Shown: positions 7,249 to 15,772 of the stretch, one piece after another
Position numbering within the stretch: the stretch's first letter is position 1
Layout: the number at the start of each line of letters is the position of its first letter
Assembly (NCBI GenBank): GCA_030525525.1
Contig: JAUNEN010000023.1
Span: 1 to 38,990 of the forward strand
From: Erysipelotrichaceae bacterium
GTDB lineage: Bacteria; Bacillota_I; Bacilli_A; Erysipelotrichales; Erysipelotrichaceae
Direction: 5' to 3'
DNA: 38,990 nt
Notes under the pieces: model-generated
Told to the model about the DNA's origin: nothing
Seen by the model: only the letters and a program-made list of their open reading frames with translations
The model's database searches: none
Program-made: the position numbers and the translations under genes

Positions 7249-8441
7249 AAGCCGAGCAGTCTGACTGTATCTCTGGCAATGACGAGCTCTTCGTTTGTCG
7301 GGATGACATAGACAGCGATCTTTGAATCAGGCTTGGAGATCAGGCATTCCTTGCCATGGATCTTAGCATTGAGATCGTAGTCGATGGAAAGTCCGAGACC
7401 TTCTTCAAGCTTCTTCAGAACTCTTTCTCTCATGTGAGCGTCATTTTCACCGAGACCTGCTGTGAAGACCATTGCATCAACATGGCCTAACTGCATGTAG
7501 TAGCCGCCGATGACGTTGATGACTCTGTTTGTATAAAGATCAACAGTCAGGATTGCTCTTTCATTTCCTTCTTCAAGAGCAGCCTGGATGTCACGTGCAT
7601 CTGAGCTGATGCCGGAAACACCGAGCATACCGGAACGCTTGTTGAGGAATGTGTCCATTTCATCCGGTGTGCATTCAAGCTTCTTCATCATGTAGAAGAC
7701 AACAGTCGGGTCGATATCACCGGAACGTGTGCCCATCATGATTCCGCCAAGCGGTGTTAAGCCCATGGATGTGTTGATGACCTTGCCGTCTCTGATTGCA
7801 GAAATGGAAGCACCGTTGCCAAGGTGGCAGGTGATCATGTTCAGTTCTTCAACCGGTTTTTCCATGATTTCAGCAGCACGTCTGTTGACATACCAGTGGC
7901 TGGTTCCGTGTGCGCCGTAACGGCGGATCTTATACTGTGTATACCAGTCATAAGGTACCGGGAACAGATAGGATTCAGGTCCCATTGTCTGATGGAATGC
8001 TGTATCGAATACGAATACGTGTCCGATCTCAGGCAGTGCTTCCTTGAATGCTCTGTAGCAGACAAGGTGTGCCGGGTTGTGCAGCGGAGCGAGTTCGCAT
8101 AACTCATCAACCTTTTCAACAACGTCTTCGTCAACGACAACGCTCTCTGAGAAGTATGCGCCGCCCTGGACAATACGGTGGCCTGCACCCTTGATTTCGG
8201 AGAGATCCTTGACAATACCGAGATCGCTTAAGCTCTTCAGAAGAAGCTTGACTGCTGCCTTGTGATCAGGCAGCGGCAGATTTGTAACATGCTTTTCACC
8301 GTTGTACTTGATGGTGAAAGTTCCCATTTCCTGGCCGATACGTTCAGCCTGTCCGCTTGTCAGCACTTCTTCGGAAGGCATGTCAAACAGCTGGAATTTC
8401 AGTGATGATGAACCGGAATTGACCGCAATAACCTTACTCAT
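7245..8441 (-). CDS. ackA: Acetate kinase
   Basis: The 398-residue protein is a normal-length AckA, which makes ATP from acetyl phosphate in fermentation, or works in reverse. The signature 'VIAVNSGSSSLKFQLFD' opens the protein, and the second signature 'THLGNGAS'-like 'ITCHLGNGASISAIRDG' and 'GIMMGTRSGDIDP' mark the ATPase core. 'VFVFDTAFHQTM' carries the catalytic Asp, and the C-terminal 'VIPTNEELVIARDT' carries the metal-binding Glu. A GAGGAGG site sits 5 bases before ATG. It follows ylxM by 9 bases and overlaps nrnA by 4. No phosphotransacetylase gene is in the window. Confidence 0.97.
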   Translation of the reverse strand: MSKVIAVNSGSSSLKFQLFDMPSEEVLTSGQAERIGQEMGTFTIKYNGEKHVTNLPLPDHKAAVKLLLKSLSDLGIVKDLSEIKGAGHRIVQGGAYFSESVVVDEDVVEKVDELCELAPLHNPAHLVCYRAFKEALPEIGHVFVFDTAFHQTMGPESYLFPVPYDWYTQYKIRRYGAHGTSHWYVNRRAAEIMEKPVEELNMITCHLGNGASISAIRDGKVINTSMGLTPLGGIMMGTRSGDIDPTVVFYMMKKLECTPDEMDTFLNKRSGMLGVSGISSDARDIQAALEEGNERAILTVDLYTNRVINVIGGYYMQLGHVDAMVFTAGLGENDAHMRERVLKKLEEGLGLSIDYDLNAKIHGKECLISKPDSKIAVYVIPTNEELVIARDTVRLLGL

Positions 8442-8450
8442 TTTTCCTCC

Positions 8451-8765
8451 TCATTCGGTTTCAGTTTCAATACACTTATCGAGCAGGGCATTGATTTCTT
8501 CATTCCCCTGCTTTCTGATCATTTCATAAAGCTGCATGCGTTTTCTGTATGCACCTGCATTATGCAGCTTTTCTTCATATTCAGCGAGTTCTTTATCGCA
8601 TCTTTTCACCGTGTCATAGACAGCGCTTCTTGAGACGCCTTCCATTTCAGCGATTTCGTTGAGCGAATAATCCTCGCGGTAATAGTAATCACAGATTGCT
8701 CTCTGTTTGTCTGTCAGCAGACACCCATAGAAATCAAGCAGATTGTTGGCTTCAATCTTATCCAT
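8451..8765 (-). CDS. ylxM: YlxM-type DNA-binding protein associated with the SRP locus
   Basis: This 104-residue protein belongs to the YlxM (UPF0122) family, a sigma-factor-like helix-turn-helix protein that accompanies the signal recognition particle genes. The N-terminal '[36 protein letters not shown]' pattern is diagnostic, followed by the recognition helix '[17 protein letters not shown]' (about 40-56). The ATG at 8765 is preceded by AAGGA with 7-base spacing and overlaps the end of ftsY by 8 bases. In many Bacillota ylxM precedes ffh; here ackA follows instead. Confidence 0.92.
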   Translation of the reverse strand: MDKIEANNLLDFYGCLLTDKQRAICDYYYREDYSLNEIAEMEGVSRSAVYDTVKRCDKELAEYEEKLHNAGAYRKRMQLYEMIRKQGNEEINALLDKCIETETE

Positions 8766-9732
8766 TTTCGAGTCCTTCCGAAATGGAATAGAGATAGGAA
8801 TCAAGATTGAAAGGTCTCAGATCTTCAGGCTGCTCGCCTAGACCAATAAACAATACCGGTACATGAAGCTTATGCTTGATTGCCAGGACAATTCCGCCTT
8901 TGGCAGTGCCGTCCATCTTGGTCAGGATAATGCCTGAAAGCTTTGTCGATTCAGCAAATACCTGAGCCTGGGAAAGACCGTTCTGACCGGTTGTCGCATC
9001 CAGGACAAGCCATACATTGTGAGGTGCACCTTCGATTTCACGGGCAGATACACGGTTCATCTTCGAAAGCTCATTCATCAGATTGACCTTGTTCTGAAGT
9101 CTGCCGGCTGTATCGCATAAGAGAATATCGATGCCGTTCTCTTTTGCATAGCGGCAGCCGTCGACAATCGCTGCACTCGGATCGCCGTTTTCTCTTCCCT
9201 TGATGCAATGGACGCCGAGCCTTTCACCCCATTTTGCAAGCTGATCGATAGCGCCTGCACGGAATGTATCGGCTGCCACAAAGGCAACGGATTTGCCCTG
9301 TTTCATATACATCTGCGCAAGTTTGGCAGCGCTGGTTGTCTTGCCGGAGCCGTTGACGCCTTCAAGCAGAATCACGGTCGGTCCGTTTTCGTTGTATACA
9401 ATGTCAGTGTCCTCATATTCATTGTAGACTTCCTGCATGATTTCAATTAAGAAGTTCATTGCCCAATGGAATGTGAGACCCGGGAAGTTATCGCATTTTT
9501 CCTTCAGACGGTCGCAGATCAGGTCTGCAGTCTCGATTCCGACATCGCTTTCAAGCAGAATGATTGTGAGCTGTTCAAGGAATTCATCATCGACTCCCTT
9601 GAACTGATAGCGCATCTCATTCAGCTGATCGCCGAATGTCTGCTTTGCCTTTTTGAAGCCGGAAAGATAGACTGCTTTCTCCTCTTCCGCATGACCGAAG
9701 AATTTATCTTTTAATTTGCTCAGAAAACTCAT
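8758..9732 (-). CDS. ftsY: Signal recognition particle receptor FtsY
   Basis: The 324-residue SRP GTPase receives ribosome-SRP complexes at the membrane for co-translational insertion. It has a four-helix N domain (about 25-110) and the G domain: G1 '[15 protein letters not shown]' (125-139), '[14 protein letters not shown]' (155-168), G3 'DTAGRLQ' (207-213), G4 '[10 protein letters not shown]' (271-280). There is only a short basic N-terminal helix, with no long acidic A domain, as in other Bacillota FtsY. Its ATG overlaps the smc stop by 4 bases and it overlaps ylxM at the other end, so the three genes are co-translated. Confidence 0.97.
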   Translation of the reverse strand: MSFLSKLKDKFFGHAEEEKAVYLSGFKKAKQTFGDQLNEMRYQFKGVDDEFLEQLTIILLESDVGIETADLICDRLKEKCDNFPGLTFHWAMNFLIEIMQEVYNEYEDTDIVYNENGPTVILLEGVNGSGKTTSAAKLAQMYMKQGKSVAFVAADTFRAGAIDQLAKWGERLGVHCIKGRENGDPSAAIVDGCRYAKENGIDILLCDTAGRLQNKVNLMNELSKMNRVSAREIEGAPHNVWLVLDATTGQNGLSQAQVFAESTKLSGIILTKMDGTAKGGIVLAIKHKLHVPVLFIGLGEQPEDLRPFNLDSYLYSISEGLENG

Positions 9733-12671
9733 GAAACAGCCTCCAGAACTGTCGGATCAGCCATGTCAATGGCTTCTCTCAGTTCAACTTTCAGCATCTG
9801 GCTGACGCCCTGATGCTGCATGGTAACGCCATAGAGCACATCGGTATTCTCCATTGTGCCCGGTCTGTGTGTAACGACGATAAACTGGGTACGGTCGGTA
9901 TAGCGATGCAGGTATTGTGCAAAGCGCTCCACGTTGCCCGGATCAAGGGCCGCCTCAACCTCATCGAGAATGACGAGCGGTACCGGCTTGACTTTGAGGA
10001 TGGCAAACAGAACACACAGCGCAATCAGACTCTTCTCGCCGCCCGAGAACAGCTTGTTGTTCTGAACAGCTTTTCCGGGAGGCTGGGCATCGATATCAAT
10101 ACCTGTATTCAGTATATCAGAAGGATCTTCCAGAATCAGTGTTGCCTTTCCGCCTCCGTAAAGAGAACGGAAAATGTCATTGAACTGTGCATTGATCAGA
10201 TCGAACATCTCCTTGAACTGCTTTTTCATCGTCTCATCAAGCTCATCGATGACAGAAAGGATTTTGTCACGCGCTTCCGAAAGTTCCTGAATCTGTCCTT
10301 TGAGCGTTTCATAGCGCTCATTGACTTCGGTATATTCTTCCGGCGCGTTCATGTTGATATTGCCGAGTCTTTCGATATCAGCTCTTAAAGCTGCGACTTC
10401 TTCCTTAGCATTTTCAACCGGTTCTTCACTGACCTTAGTCTTGGCAAATTCATAGGTCAGCTTGTATTCGCTTGTCAGTCTTGACAGGTTGTTTTCCATC
10501 CTTGTTTCAAGACGGGACTGATCGATTCTGATTGCATTTGCACTTGCTTCGGCAAGCTGAAGGTCTTTTCTGACCTGGGAAAGCTGTGCTTCCTTGCGCT
10601 CGTTGTCAGCCGCTTCGGCAGCCCTCTGCTCGCGCTTGGTCTTGATGCCGTTTGTGATTTCATCACGTTTGAGATATGCGGCGTTGAGCTTGATGACAAG
10701 TTCATCCGCATGGGCATCAGTTTCGTCTTCATCATAATCGGTTTTCAGAAGCGAATAATCATTGCGCAGCTTTTCATATTTGGCCTGTTTCGCATCAACG
10801 ACAGGTTCGAGTGCGGCGACCGCATAAACTCTTTCCTGCTTGCCCCGCTGTATGATTTCCTGATCGGCATTTGCTGAATCAAGAGCCTTGCGGGCCATGG
10901 CAAGCTTTGCTCTCTGGGAATCGATTTTGCCTTCGATTTCGCTTGCTTCCTTGCGCATTGTGACAAGGTTTGCATCATGACGTGTTTTACCGCCGGTCAT
11001 TGAACCGCCGCGGTGAATCACTTCGCCGTTCAGCGTCACAATCTTGTACTGACGCTTTGTCAAAGCGGAGAGCTCATTGCCGGTTTCCATCGTATCGACG
11101 ACAAGGACATTGGCAAGCAGCGACTGAGCAACCGGATCAAACTGCGGATCGTTATGCACAAAGTCGCTGGCAGCGCCAAGGAAACCTTTGGTATTGTCAC
11201 AGATAATTCTGATGTCTTTTGCAATGTATCTTGGCTGCAGGACTGTCAGAGGCAGGAATGTAGCACGGCCGGACTGGTTGCGGTTAAGGAAGCGGATTGC
11301 TTCACGGGCAGCCTGATCATTGGAAGTGATGATATTCATCATCGCTCCGCCCAGCGCCGTAGCGACAGCTTCTTCATAGCCGTCATCAACTTCGAATACC
11401 TGACCGACAACTCCCAGAATGCCATGCAGCGCATTTCTGCTTTCCATGACGGCACGTGTACCTGCCTGGTTGTTGAAAGGCGATCTGATCAGCTGATCGA
11501 GAACATTCTTGCGGTTTTCAAGTGTTCTCAGCATCGAGCTTTCGCGCTCATAAGCTGCAGAAAGATCAAGAATCCTGGCAGCCGAACCGGACAGCTTTTC
11601 GGTAAACAGCCTGATTTCCGTATTCAGTGAATCAAGACGTTCCTTACGGTCATCATATTCAAGCTTTGCCGCATCGAGAAGTTCACGGAGTTCCTTCGCC
11701 TTCTGTTTGGCATCACCGGTCTGTACGATATATTTTCTGCGCTCATCAAGCTCGGTTTTACGTGCTTCGAGCGCTGCGACTTCGTTATAGTTTGCAAGCA
11801 GGTCATCCTGCAGCACTGCGATCTCATTGTCGAGGGCGGAAACGCTCTTGCGGCCTTCCTGGATCCGCAGTTCGGAAACCTGGATGCTGGTTGAATACAT
11901 GGCAGATTTTGCTTCGATGTCAAACAGCGTCTTTTTTGCGGTATCAATTTCGGAAAGGATCTGATCGATTTCCGATACCAGCACGCTGATTTCAATCTCT
12001 TCAAGACGTGCCTTCTTTTCACGGTAAATCTCTGCTTTTCTGGCCTGACGCTTCAGAGGTGAAACCTGTTTTTCAAGTTCGTTGAGAACATCGGTCAGTC
12101 TCTGCAGATTGTCGGTTGTCCGTGAAAGTCTGCTGATGGATTCGATCTTTCTCTTTTTGAATTTGGCAACGCCGGCTGCTTCTTCAAAGATGCCGCGGCG
12201 CTCAACCGGTTTTGCTTCGGCAACCGAAAGGACGTTGCCCTGCGAAATAATGCTTAAAGAATCTCTGCCGAGTCCGGTATCAAGAAACAGATCAATAACG
12301 TCCTTCAGACGGACATTTCTGCGGTTGATCAGATATTCGGCATCGCCTGAATCGCGGTAGAGCCTTCTTGTGACTTCAAGCTCTTCGCGCTCATCATTCA
12401 GTACTTTGGATGTATTATCAAATACAAGGGTCACTTCCGCCATATTGACTTTTCTGCGGTCGGCACTGCCGGCGAAGATGACATCATTCATCTTGTCACC
12501 GCGCATGCTTTTGGCACTCTGTTCGCCGAGTACCCATCTGACCGCATCGGTGATATTTGATTTGCCGCAGCCGTTGGGACCTACGATTCCGGTCACCGGA
12601 TGCTCAAATGAAATAATCGTCTTATCGGCAAAGGATTTGAAGCCCTGCATTTCTATTCGTTTCAGAAACAT
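9729..12671 (-). CDS. smc: Chromosome segregation protein SMC (short-armed form)
   Basis: The product is 980 residues, against about 1180 in B. subtilis. All functional parts are present. The N-terminal head has Walker A 'GPNGCGKSN' (31-39) and the 'FLDTGLGRDSLSIISQG' loop. The hinge spans roughly 400-560 and ends in the glycine-rich 'GGSMTGGK'. The C-terminal head has the signature 'LFSGGEKSL' (874-882), Walker B 'PLVILDEVEAALD' (898-910) and 'VVTHRP'. The coiled-coil arms are only about 225 (170-395) and 235 (565-800) residues each, some 100 shorter than usual. SMC with ScpAB loads on the chromosome and extrudes loops. GGGAG is 5 bases before the ATG; a promoter is just upstream. Confidence 0.97.
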   Translation of the reverse strand: MFLKRIEMQGFKSFADKTIISFEHPVTGIVGPNGCGKSNITDAVRWVLGEQSAKSMRGDKMNDVIFAGSADRRKVNMAEVTLVFDNTSKVLNDEREELEVTRRLYRDSGDAEYLINRRNVRLKDVIDLFLDTGLGRDSLSIISQGNVLSVAEAKPVERRGIFEEAAGVAKFKKRKIESISRLSRTTDNLQRLTDVLNELEKQVSPLKRQARKAEIYREKKARLEEIEISVLVSEIDQILSEIDTAKKTLFDIEAKSAMYSTSIQVSELRIQEGRKSVSALDNEIAVLQDDLLANYNEVAALEARKTELDERRKYIVQTGDAKQKAKELRELLDAAKLEYDDRKERLDSLNTEIRLFTEKLSGSAARILDLSAAYERESSMLRTLENRKNVLDQLIRSPFNNQAGTRAVMESRNALHGILGVVGQVFEVDDGYEEAVATALGGAMMNIITSNDQAAREAIRFLNRNQSGRATFLPLTVLQPRYIAKDIRIICDNTKGFLGAASDFVHNDPQFDPVAQSLLANVLVVDTMETGNELSALTKRQYKIVTLNGEVIHRGGSMTGGKTRHDANLVTMRKEASEIEGKIDSQRAKLAMARKALDSANADQEIIQRGKQERVYAVAALEPVVDAKQAKYEKLRNDYSLLKTDYDEDETDAHADELVIKLNAAYLKRDEITNGIKTKREQRAAEAADNERKEAQLSQVRKDLQLAEASANAIRIDQSRLETRMENNLSRLTSEYKLTYEFAKTKVSEEPVENAKEEVAALRADIERLGNINMNAPEEYTEVNERYETLKGQIQELSEARDKILSVIDELDETMKKQFKEMFDLINAQFNDIFRSLYGGGKATLILEDPSDILNTGIDIDAQPPGKAVQNNKLFSGGEKSLIALCVLFAILKVKPVPLVILDEVEAALDPGNVERFAQYLHRYTDRTQFIVVTHRPGTMENTDVLYGVTMQHQGVSQMLKVELREAIDMADPTVLEAVS

Positions 12672-12697
12672 GAAATCTCCCTGGGATAACCCGCAAT

Positions 12698-12726
12698 ATT
12701 ATAGCAAATATAACACCGCAGATAAA
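12698..12726 (-). promoter_or_regulatory. Promoter of the smc-ftsY-ylxM-ackA-nrnA operon
   Basis: A perfect TATAAT lies at 12703-12698 with a weak -35 TTTATC at 12726-12721 and a 17-bp spacer. It sits between the mscL terminator and the smc start. Confidence 0.6.
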
Positions 12727-12748
12727 GGAAAAGCGGCTTTCGCCGCTT
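12727..12748 (-). terminator. Intrinsic terminator after mscL
   Basis: On the minus strand a 7-bp GC-rich stem (AAGCGGC, 12748-12742, with 12737-12731) closes a GAAA tetraloop and is followed by TTTTCCTTT. It lies 17 bases after the mscL stop. Confidence 0.8.
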
Positions 12749-12764
12749 TCGCTTCAATGATTGA

Positions 12765-13154
12765 TTACTTCTTTTCCTCTAAAAGTTCAACAATCTTTTC
12801 GAGAGCTACAAGTTCAGCACTCTTGGCAGGTTCCGGTGCAGGTTCTGCCGGTTTTTCTGCCAGGCTCTTAGCCTTGTTGACAGCCTTGACCATCACGAAG
12901 AGGACAAATGCCATCAGGACGAAGTTGATGACTGCGGAGATGAAAGCACCGATTCCGAGATCAACCGAGCCCATGTGAATTACGACGGATGAGAAATCTG
13001 TCTGGAAAGCAAGACCGATGATCGGGTTGATGATGTTTTCGATGAATGCTGTGATGATTGCGCTGAACGCACCGCCGATGATGACACCGACAGCCATGTC
13101 CATGACGTTTCCCTTAAGGGCGAATGCCTTGAATTCTTTCATGAAATTCTTCAT
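12765..13154 (-). CDS. mscL: Large-conductance mechanosensitive channel
   Basis: The 129-residue MscL homopentamer opens under membrane tension and releases solutes during hypo-osmotic shock. The N-terminal amphipathic helix 'MKEFKAFALKGNVMDMAVGVIIGGAF' and first membrane segment (about 18-45), a short external loop, the second membrane segment 'GAFISAVINFVLMAFVLFVMVKAVN' (about 68-92) and the C-terminal helix 'ELVALEKIVELLEE' are all present. A Pro/Ala/Glu-rich linker (about 99-112) precedes that last helix. I used the first ATG (MKNFMKEF), as in many homologues; the second Met is 12 bases downstream. The start lies 41 bases inside the U32 peptidase gene, an unusually long overlap. Confidence 0.95.
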   Translation of the reverse strand: MKNFMKEFKAFALKGNVMDMAVGVIIGGAFSAIITAFIENIINPIIGLAFQTDFSSVVIHMGSVDLGIGAFISAVINFVLMAFVLFVMVKAVNKAKSLAEKPAEPAPEPAKSAELVALEKIVELLEEKK

Positions 13155-15297
13155 AAGCTTCTTCTATAATCTCCTTATATTTTCCGGGCGGTCCATCCAT
13201 GATCACCGCACTGCCCTGACAATACGGATTGTCTGAGACATAAGGTGCATGTTCATGAATCTCTGCCCTGTTTTTATTATAAGTCACTTTGAAGAGATTT
13301 CCATGATAATCTCTGATTCCGCTCAGTCTGCTGTCTTTGTAAAATCTGTCCTTGATATACATCAGAACGCGTTTTCCGTATACAAGACGATAGATTTCAG
13401 GCGTGAAACCATACCTTTTTTCAAAAGCATCAAGCAGATCTTTGATCTGTGCATTGTTCATTTCGCTTGAAACAATCAATGAATCAATACCCGGCTTTGA
13501 AAGAACATAGGCAGCTGCATAGCTGTTGGCAATATTCAGATTCAGGCCGCCGATGCATTCACTTAAATTCATTGCAAAATCACCGGCCTGCGAAATGACC
13601 TGATGAGTCACATTGACCTTTTCATCCTGTTCCGGATTAACAGGATCTGCGACTCTGATGATTTCTGTTTCGGGATATGCAAAACTGCCTGTATATTCTT
13701 CTTCCGAAAGCAGCAGAATATGATTTTTGATTCCGGCAGGTTTATGAAGAACAAATTCATAAGGCTTTGCACTTGTGCGGCCTGTATAGAGAACAGCTCT
13801 TGCATCAGCGAGCAATTGATTTGCGGCTCTTCTTGTTTCATTCATGACGCTGACCGGCATGAAGACCTCATCCATTTCACCTTCAACGGAAATGACATCA
13901 AACGGATACTCACCGGTCTTGCGCATTGCCGTTTCAATTTTGGATGCGGCAAGCGGAGCATTCTTAGCCTTTTCCACAATGAATTCACTTACTGCATTGA
14001 CTTCATGGCCGTCATTGTCAGAGAGGATCACTTCAAACGGCTGACCGGTCTTTGCACGATATTTCAGGCTGACAGGAATATTTTTTCCGGCCGCAATCTG
14101 ATCATCGATTTTTTCGATCAGCACGCGGTCGCTTGTTTTCTGAAGATTCGCACCGGCTTTCGGAGCGGTGTCACTGTGGCATTGAAGCCAGACAGCATCG
14201 CCGCTTTCGGCTTTTGATACAAGTTTTCCGTTCTTTTCGATCTTGACGGCAGTCAGACCGATATCCGTTTTCGCATCAAGAATTCTCAGTCCGTCATTCT
14301 GATTGAGAGTATCAGAAAGCTTTACAAGCACCCTTCCCTTTTCATAGCGGATCACTTTGCCGATATTGACTCCCATATGATTGGGTCTGTACCAGCTCAT
14401 GCGCTCGCTGACATTTTCATGGAACAGATGACCGTGTGAAAAACCGCGGTTGAACATCAGCAACAGGTCTTTCTGCCGCTGTTTTGAAACTCTGTATTCT
14501 TTTCCTTCTGCAAATGCATCGATAGCTTCACGGAATGTCCTGACGGCCAGATATACATATTCAGGGCGCTTCATTCTGCCCTCGATCTTGAGGCTTGCAA
14601 CACCTGCTTCCATTAATTCGGGAAGTCGGTCAATGACATTGAGATCTTTCGGTGAAAGCAGATATTCTCCTTCAGGAAGAGGTCTGCCGTTTTCATCTGT
14701 ATATTTCAGTCTGCAGCATTGTGCGCACATGCCGCGGTTGGCGGATCTGTTTTTGAGCGAAGCTGACATCAGACACTGTCCGGAGTAGGAAATGCAGATG
14801 GCACCATAGGCAAAAACTTCAATTTCCATACCGGTCCGTACTGCTTCTGCAATCAATTCAACCGGTGTTTCTCTGGCCATGACAACTCTGGCCGCACCTT
14901 CAGACTGCATGTATCTGACTCCTGCCAGGTTATGTATATGCATCTGTGTGGAGCAGTGCACATCAAAATCCGGCCAGCAGGTTCTGACCAGATGGAACAG
15001 TCCGTAGTCCTGTATCAGAAGTGCATCGACATCGGCGTGATAAAGAAAATCCACTTCCTTCTTTGCATTTTCGATCTCTGTCTCATAGAGCATCGTATTC
15101 ATCGTGACGTAGATCTTCACATTCCGTATATGTGCATATCGAACAGCTTCCAGAAGCTCTTCATGCGTAAAATTGCCGGCAAAGGCACGCGCTGAAAAAC
15201 TTGTGAGACCGAGATAAACGGCATCGCAGCCGCCGGCAATCGCCGCTTTGAGGGCATCCATACTGCCGGCTGGCGCCAATAGTTCAGGTTTTCTCAT
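13114..15297 (-). CDS. U32 family peptidase / 23S rRNA hydroxylase-like protein with C-terminal DUF3656 region
   Basis: This 727-residue protein opens with the U32 signature 'RKPELLAPAGSMDALKAAIAGGCDAVYLG' (2-30). The iron-sulfur cysteine motif is around 168-195: Cys168, Cys175 in 'YSGQCLMSAS', then Cys191 and Cys195 in 'CAQCCRLKY', where the usual residue before the last Cys is Pro but here is Cys194. The body (about 290-430) has the beta-rich extension found in the long, RlhA-like members. RlhA adds a hydroxyl to 23S rRNA cytidine 2501 in E. coli; other members work with prephenate-dependent tRNA hydroxylation, so the substrate is uncertain. GGAGG is 6 bases before the ATG. It overlaps the glycosylase gene by 14 bases and mscL by 41. 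Confidence 0.88.
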   Translation of the reverse strand: MRKPELLAPAGSMDALKAAIAGGCDAVYLGLTSFSARAFAGNFTHEELLEAVRYAHIRNVKIYVTMNTMLYETEIENAKKEVDFLYHADVDALLIQDYGLFHLVRTCWPDFDVHCSTQMHIHNLAGVRYMQSEGAARVVMARETPVELIAEAVRTGMEIEVFAYGAICISYSGQCLMSASLKNRSANRGMCAQCCRLKYTDENGRPLPEGEYLLSPKDLNVIDRLPELMEAGVASLKIEGRMKRPEYVYLAVRTFREAIDAFAEGKEYRVSKQRQKDLLLMFNRGFSHGHLFHENVSERMSWYRPNHMGVNIGKVIRYEKGRVLVKLSDTLNQNDGLRILDAKTDIGLTAVKIEKNGKLVSKAESGDAVWLQCHSDTAPKAGANLQKTSDRVLIEKIDDQIAAGKNIPVSLKYRAKTGQPFEVILSDNDGHEVNAVSEFIVEKAKNAPLAASKIETAMRKTGEYPFDVISVEGEMDEVFMPVSVMNETRRAANQLLADARAVLYTGRTSAKPYEFVLHKPAGIKNHILLLSEEEYTGSFAYPETEIIRVADPVNPEQDEKVNVTHQVISQAGDFAMNLSECIGGLNLNIANSYAAAYVLSKPGIDSLIVSSEMNNAQIKDLLDAFEKRYGFTPEIYRLVYGKRVLMYIKDRFYKDSRLSGIRDYHGNLFKVTYNKNRAEIHEHAPYVSDNPYCQGSAVIMDGPPGKYKEIIEEAYEEFHERIQGIRP

Positions 15298-15772
15298 GAA
15301 GAACCTCCGTGATTTTCGAATAATATTTCAGCAGGTCATCGATCTTCATCCTCGCATTTGCTGCGCTTGTAGAAGGCAATGCATAGTGAGGCAGACCGGT
15401 ATGAATATATTTTTCATATAATGAACCTGATTTTGAACCGGTTGTAAAGATGACTCTGATCTTTGTTTTTCCGATCAGTCCTTCGATATCATTGGGAATG
15501 ACATCTCTGATCGAGGCATCGCTTGAGCCTTCGATTGTACAGCTGTAAATCACATCCCATAAGGCGATATGATGCTTTAAGCAGAATTGTCTTCTGTCTG
15601 TGATCTCTTCATCAAACAGCTTTCCCAGAATCGGCCAGAAGCGGTTTGTTCTGTTTGCATAATAGAAACTCTGTTCTCTTGAGACGACACTTGGAAAAGA
15701 GCCGAGAATCAGAATTTCACTGTTCTCATCGTATAAAGGTCCGAACGGATGAATGATTTGTTCAGTTTTCAT
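15284..15772 (-). CDS. DNA-deoxyinosine (hypoxanthine) glycosylase, uracil-DNA glycosylase superfamily
   Basis: The 162-residue product, counted from ATG at 15772 (MKTEQIIHPFGPLYD), belongs to the small glycosylases that remove deaminated adenine from DNA. The opening 'IHPFGPLYDENSEILILGSFPSVVSREQSFYYANRTNRFW' region carries the 'GSFPS' loop and the 'NRFWPILGKLF' pocket of the superfamily. The later 'HIALWDVIYSCTIEGSSDASIRD' and 'LPSTSAANA' (in place of the usual HPSPL-type loop) are typical of this subgroup. GGGAG is 7 bases before the chosen ATG; an in-frame Met 18 bases upstream lacks such a site. It overlaps sdaA by 11 bases and the U32 gene by 14. Confidence 0.85.
   Translation of the reverse strand: MKTEQIIHPFGPLYDENSEILILGSFPSVVSREQSFYYANRTNRFWPILGKLFDEEITDRRQFCLKHHIALWDVIYSCTIEGSSDASIRDVIPNDIEGLIGKTKIRVIFTTGSKSGSLYEKYIHTGLPHYALPSTSAANARMKIDDLLKYYSKITEVLHEKT

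Noticed and set aside
9729-12671. SMC as a broken or frameshifted gene
   Set aside because: One continuous frame contains both heads, the hinge and all motifs; the short length comes from both arms evenly, so it is a short form and not a pseudogene.
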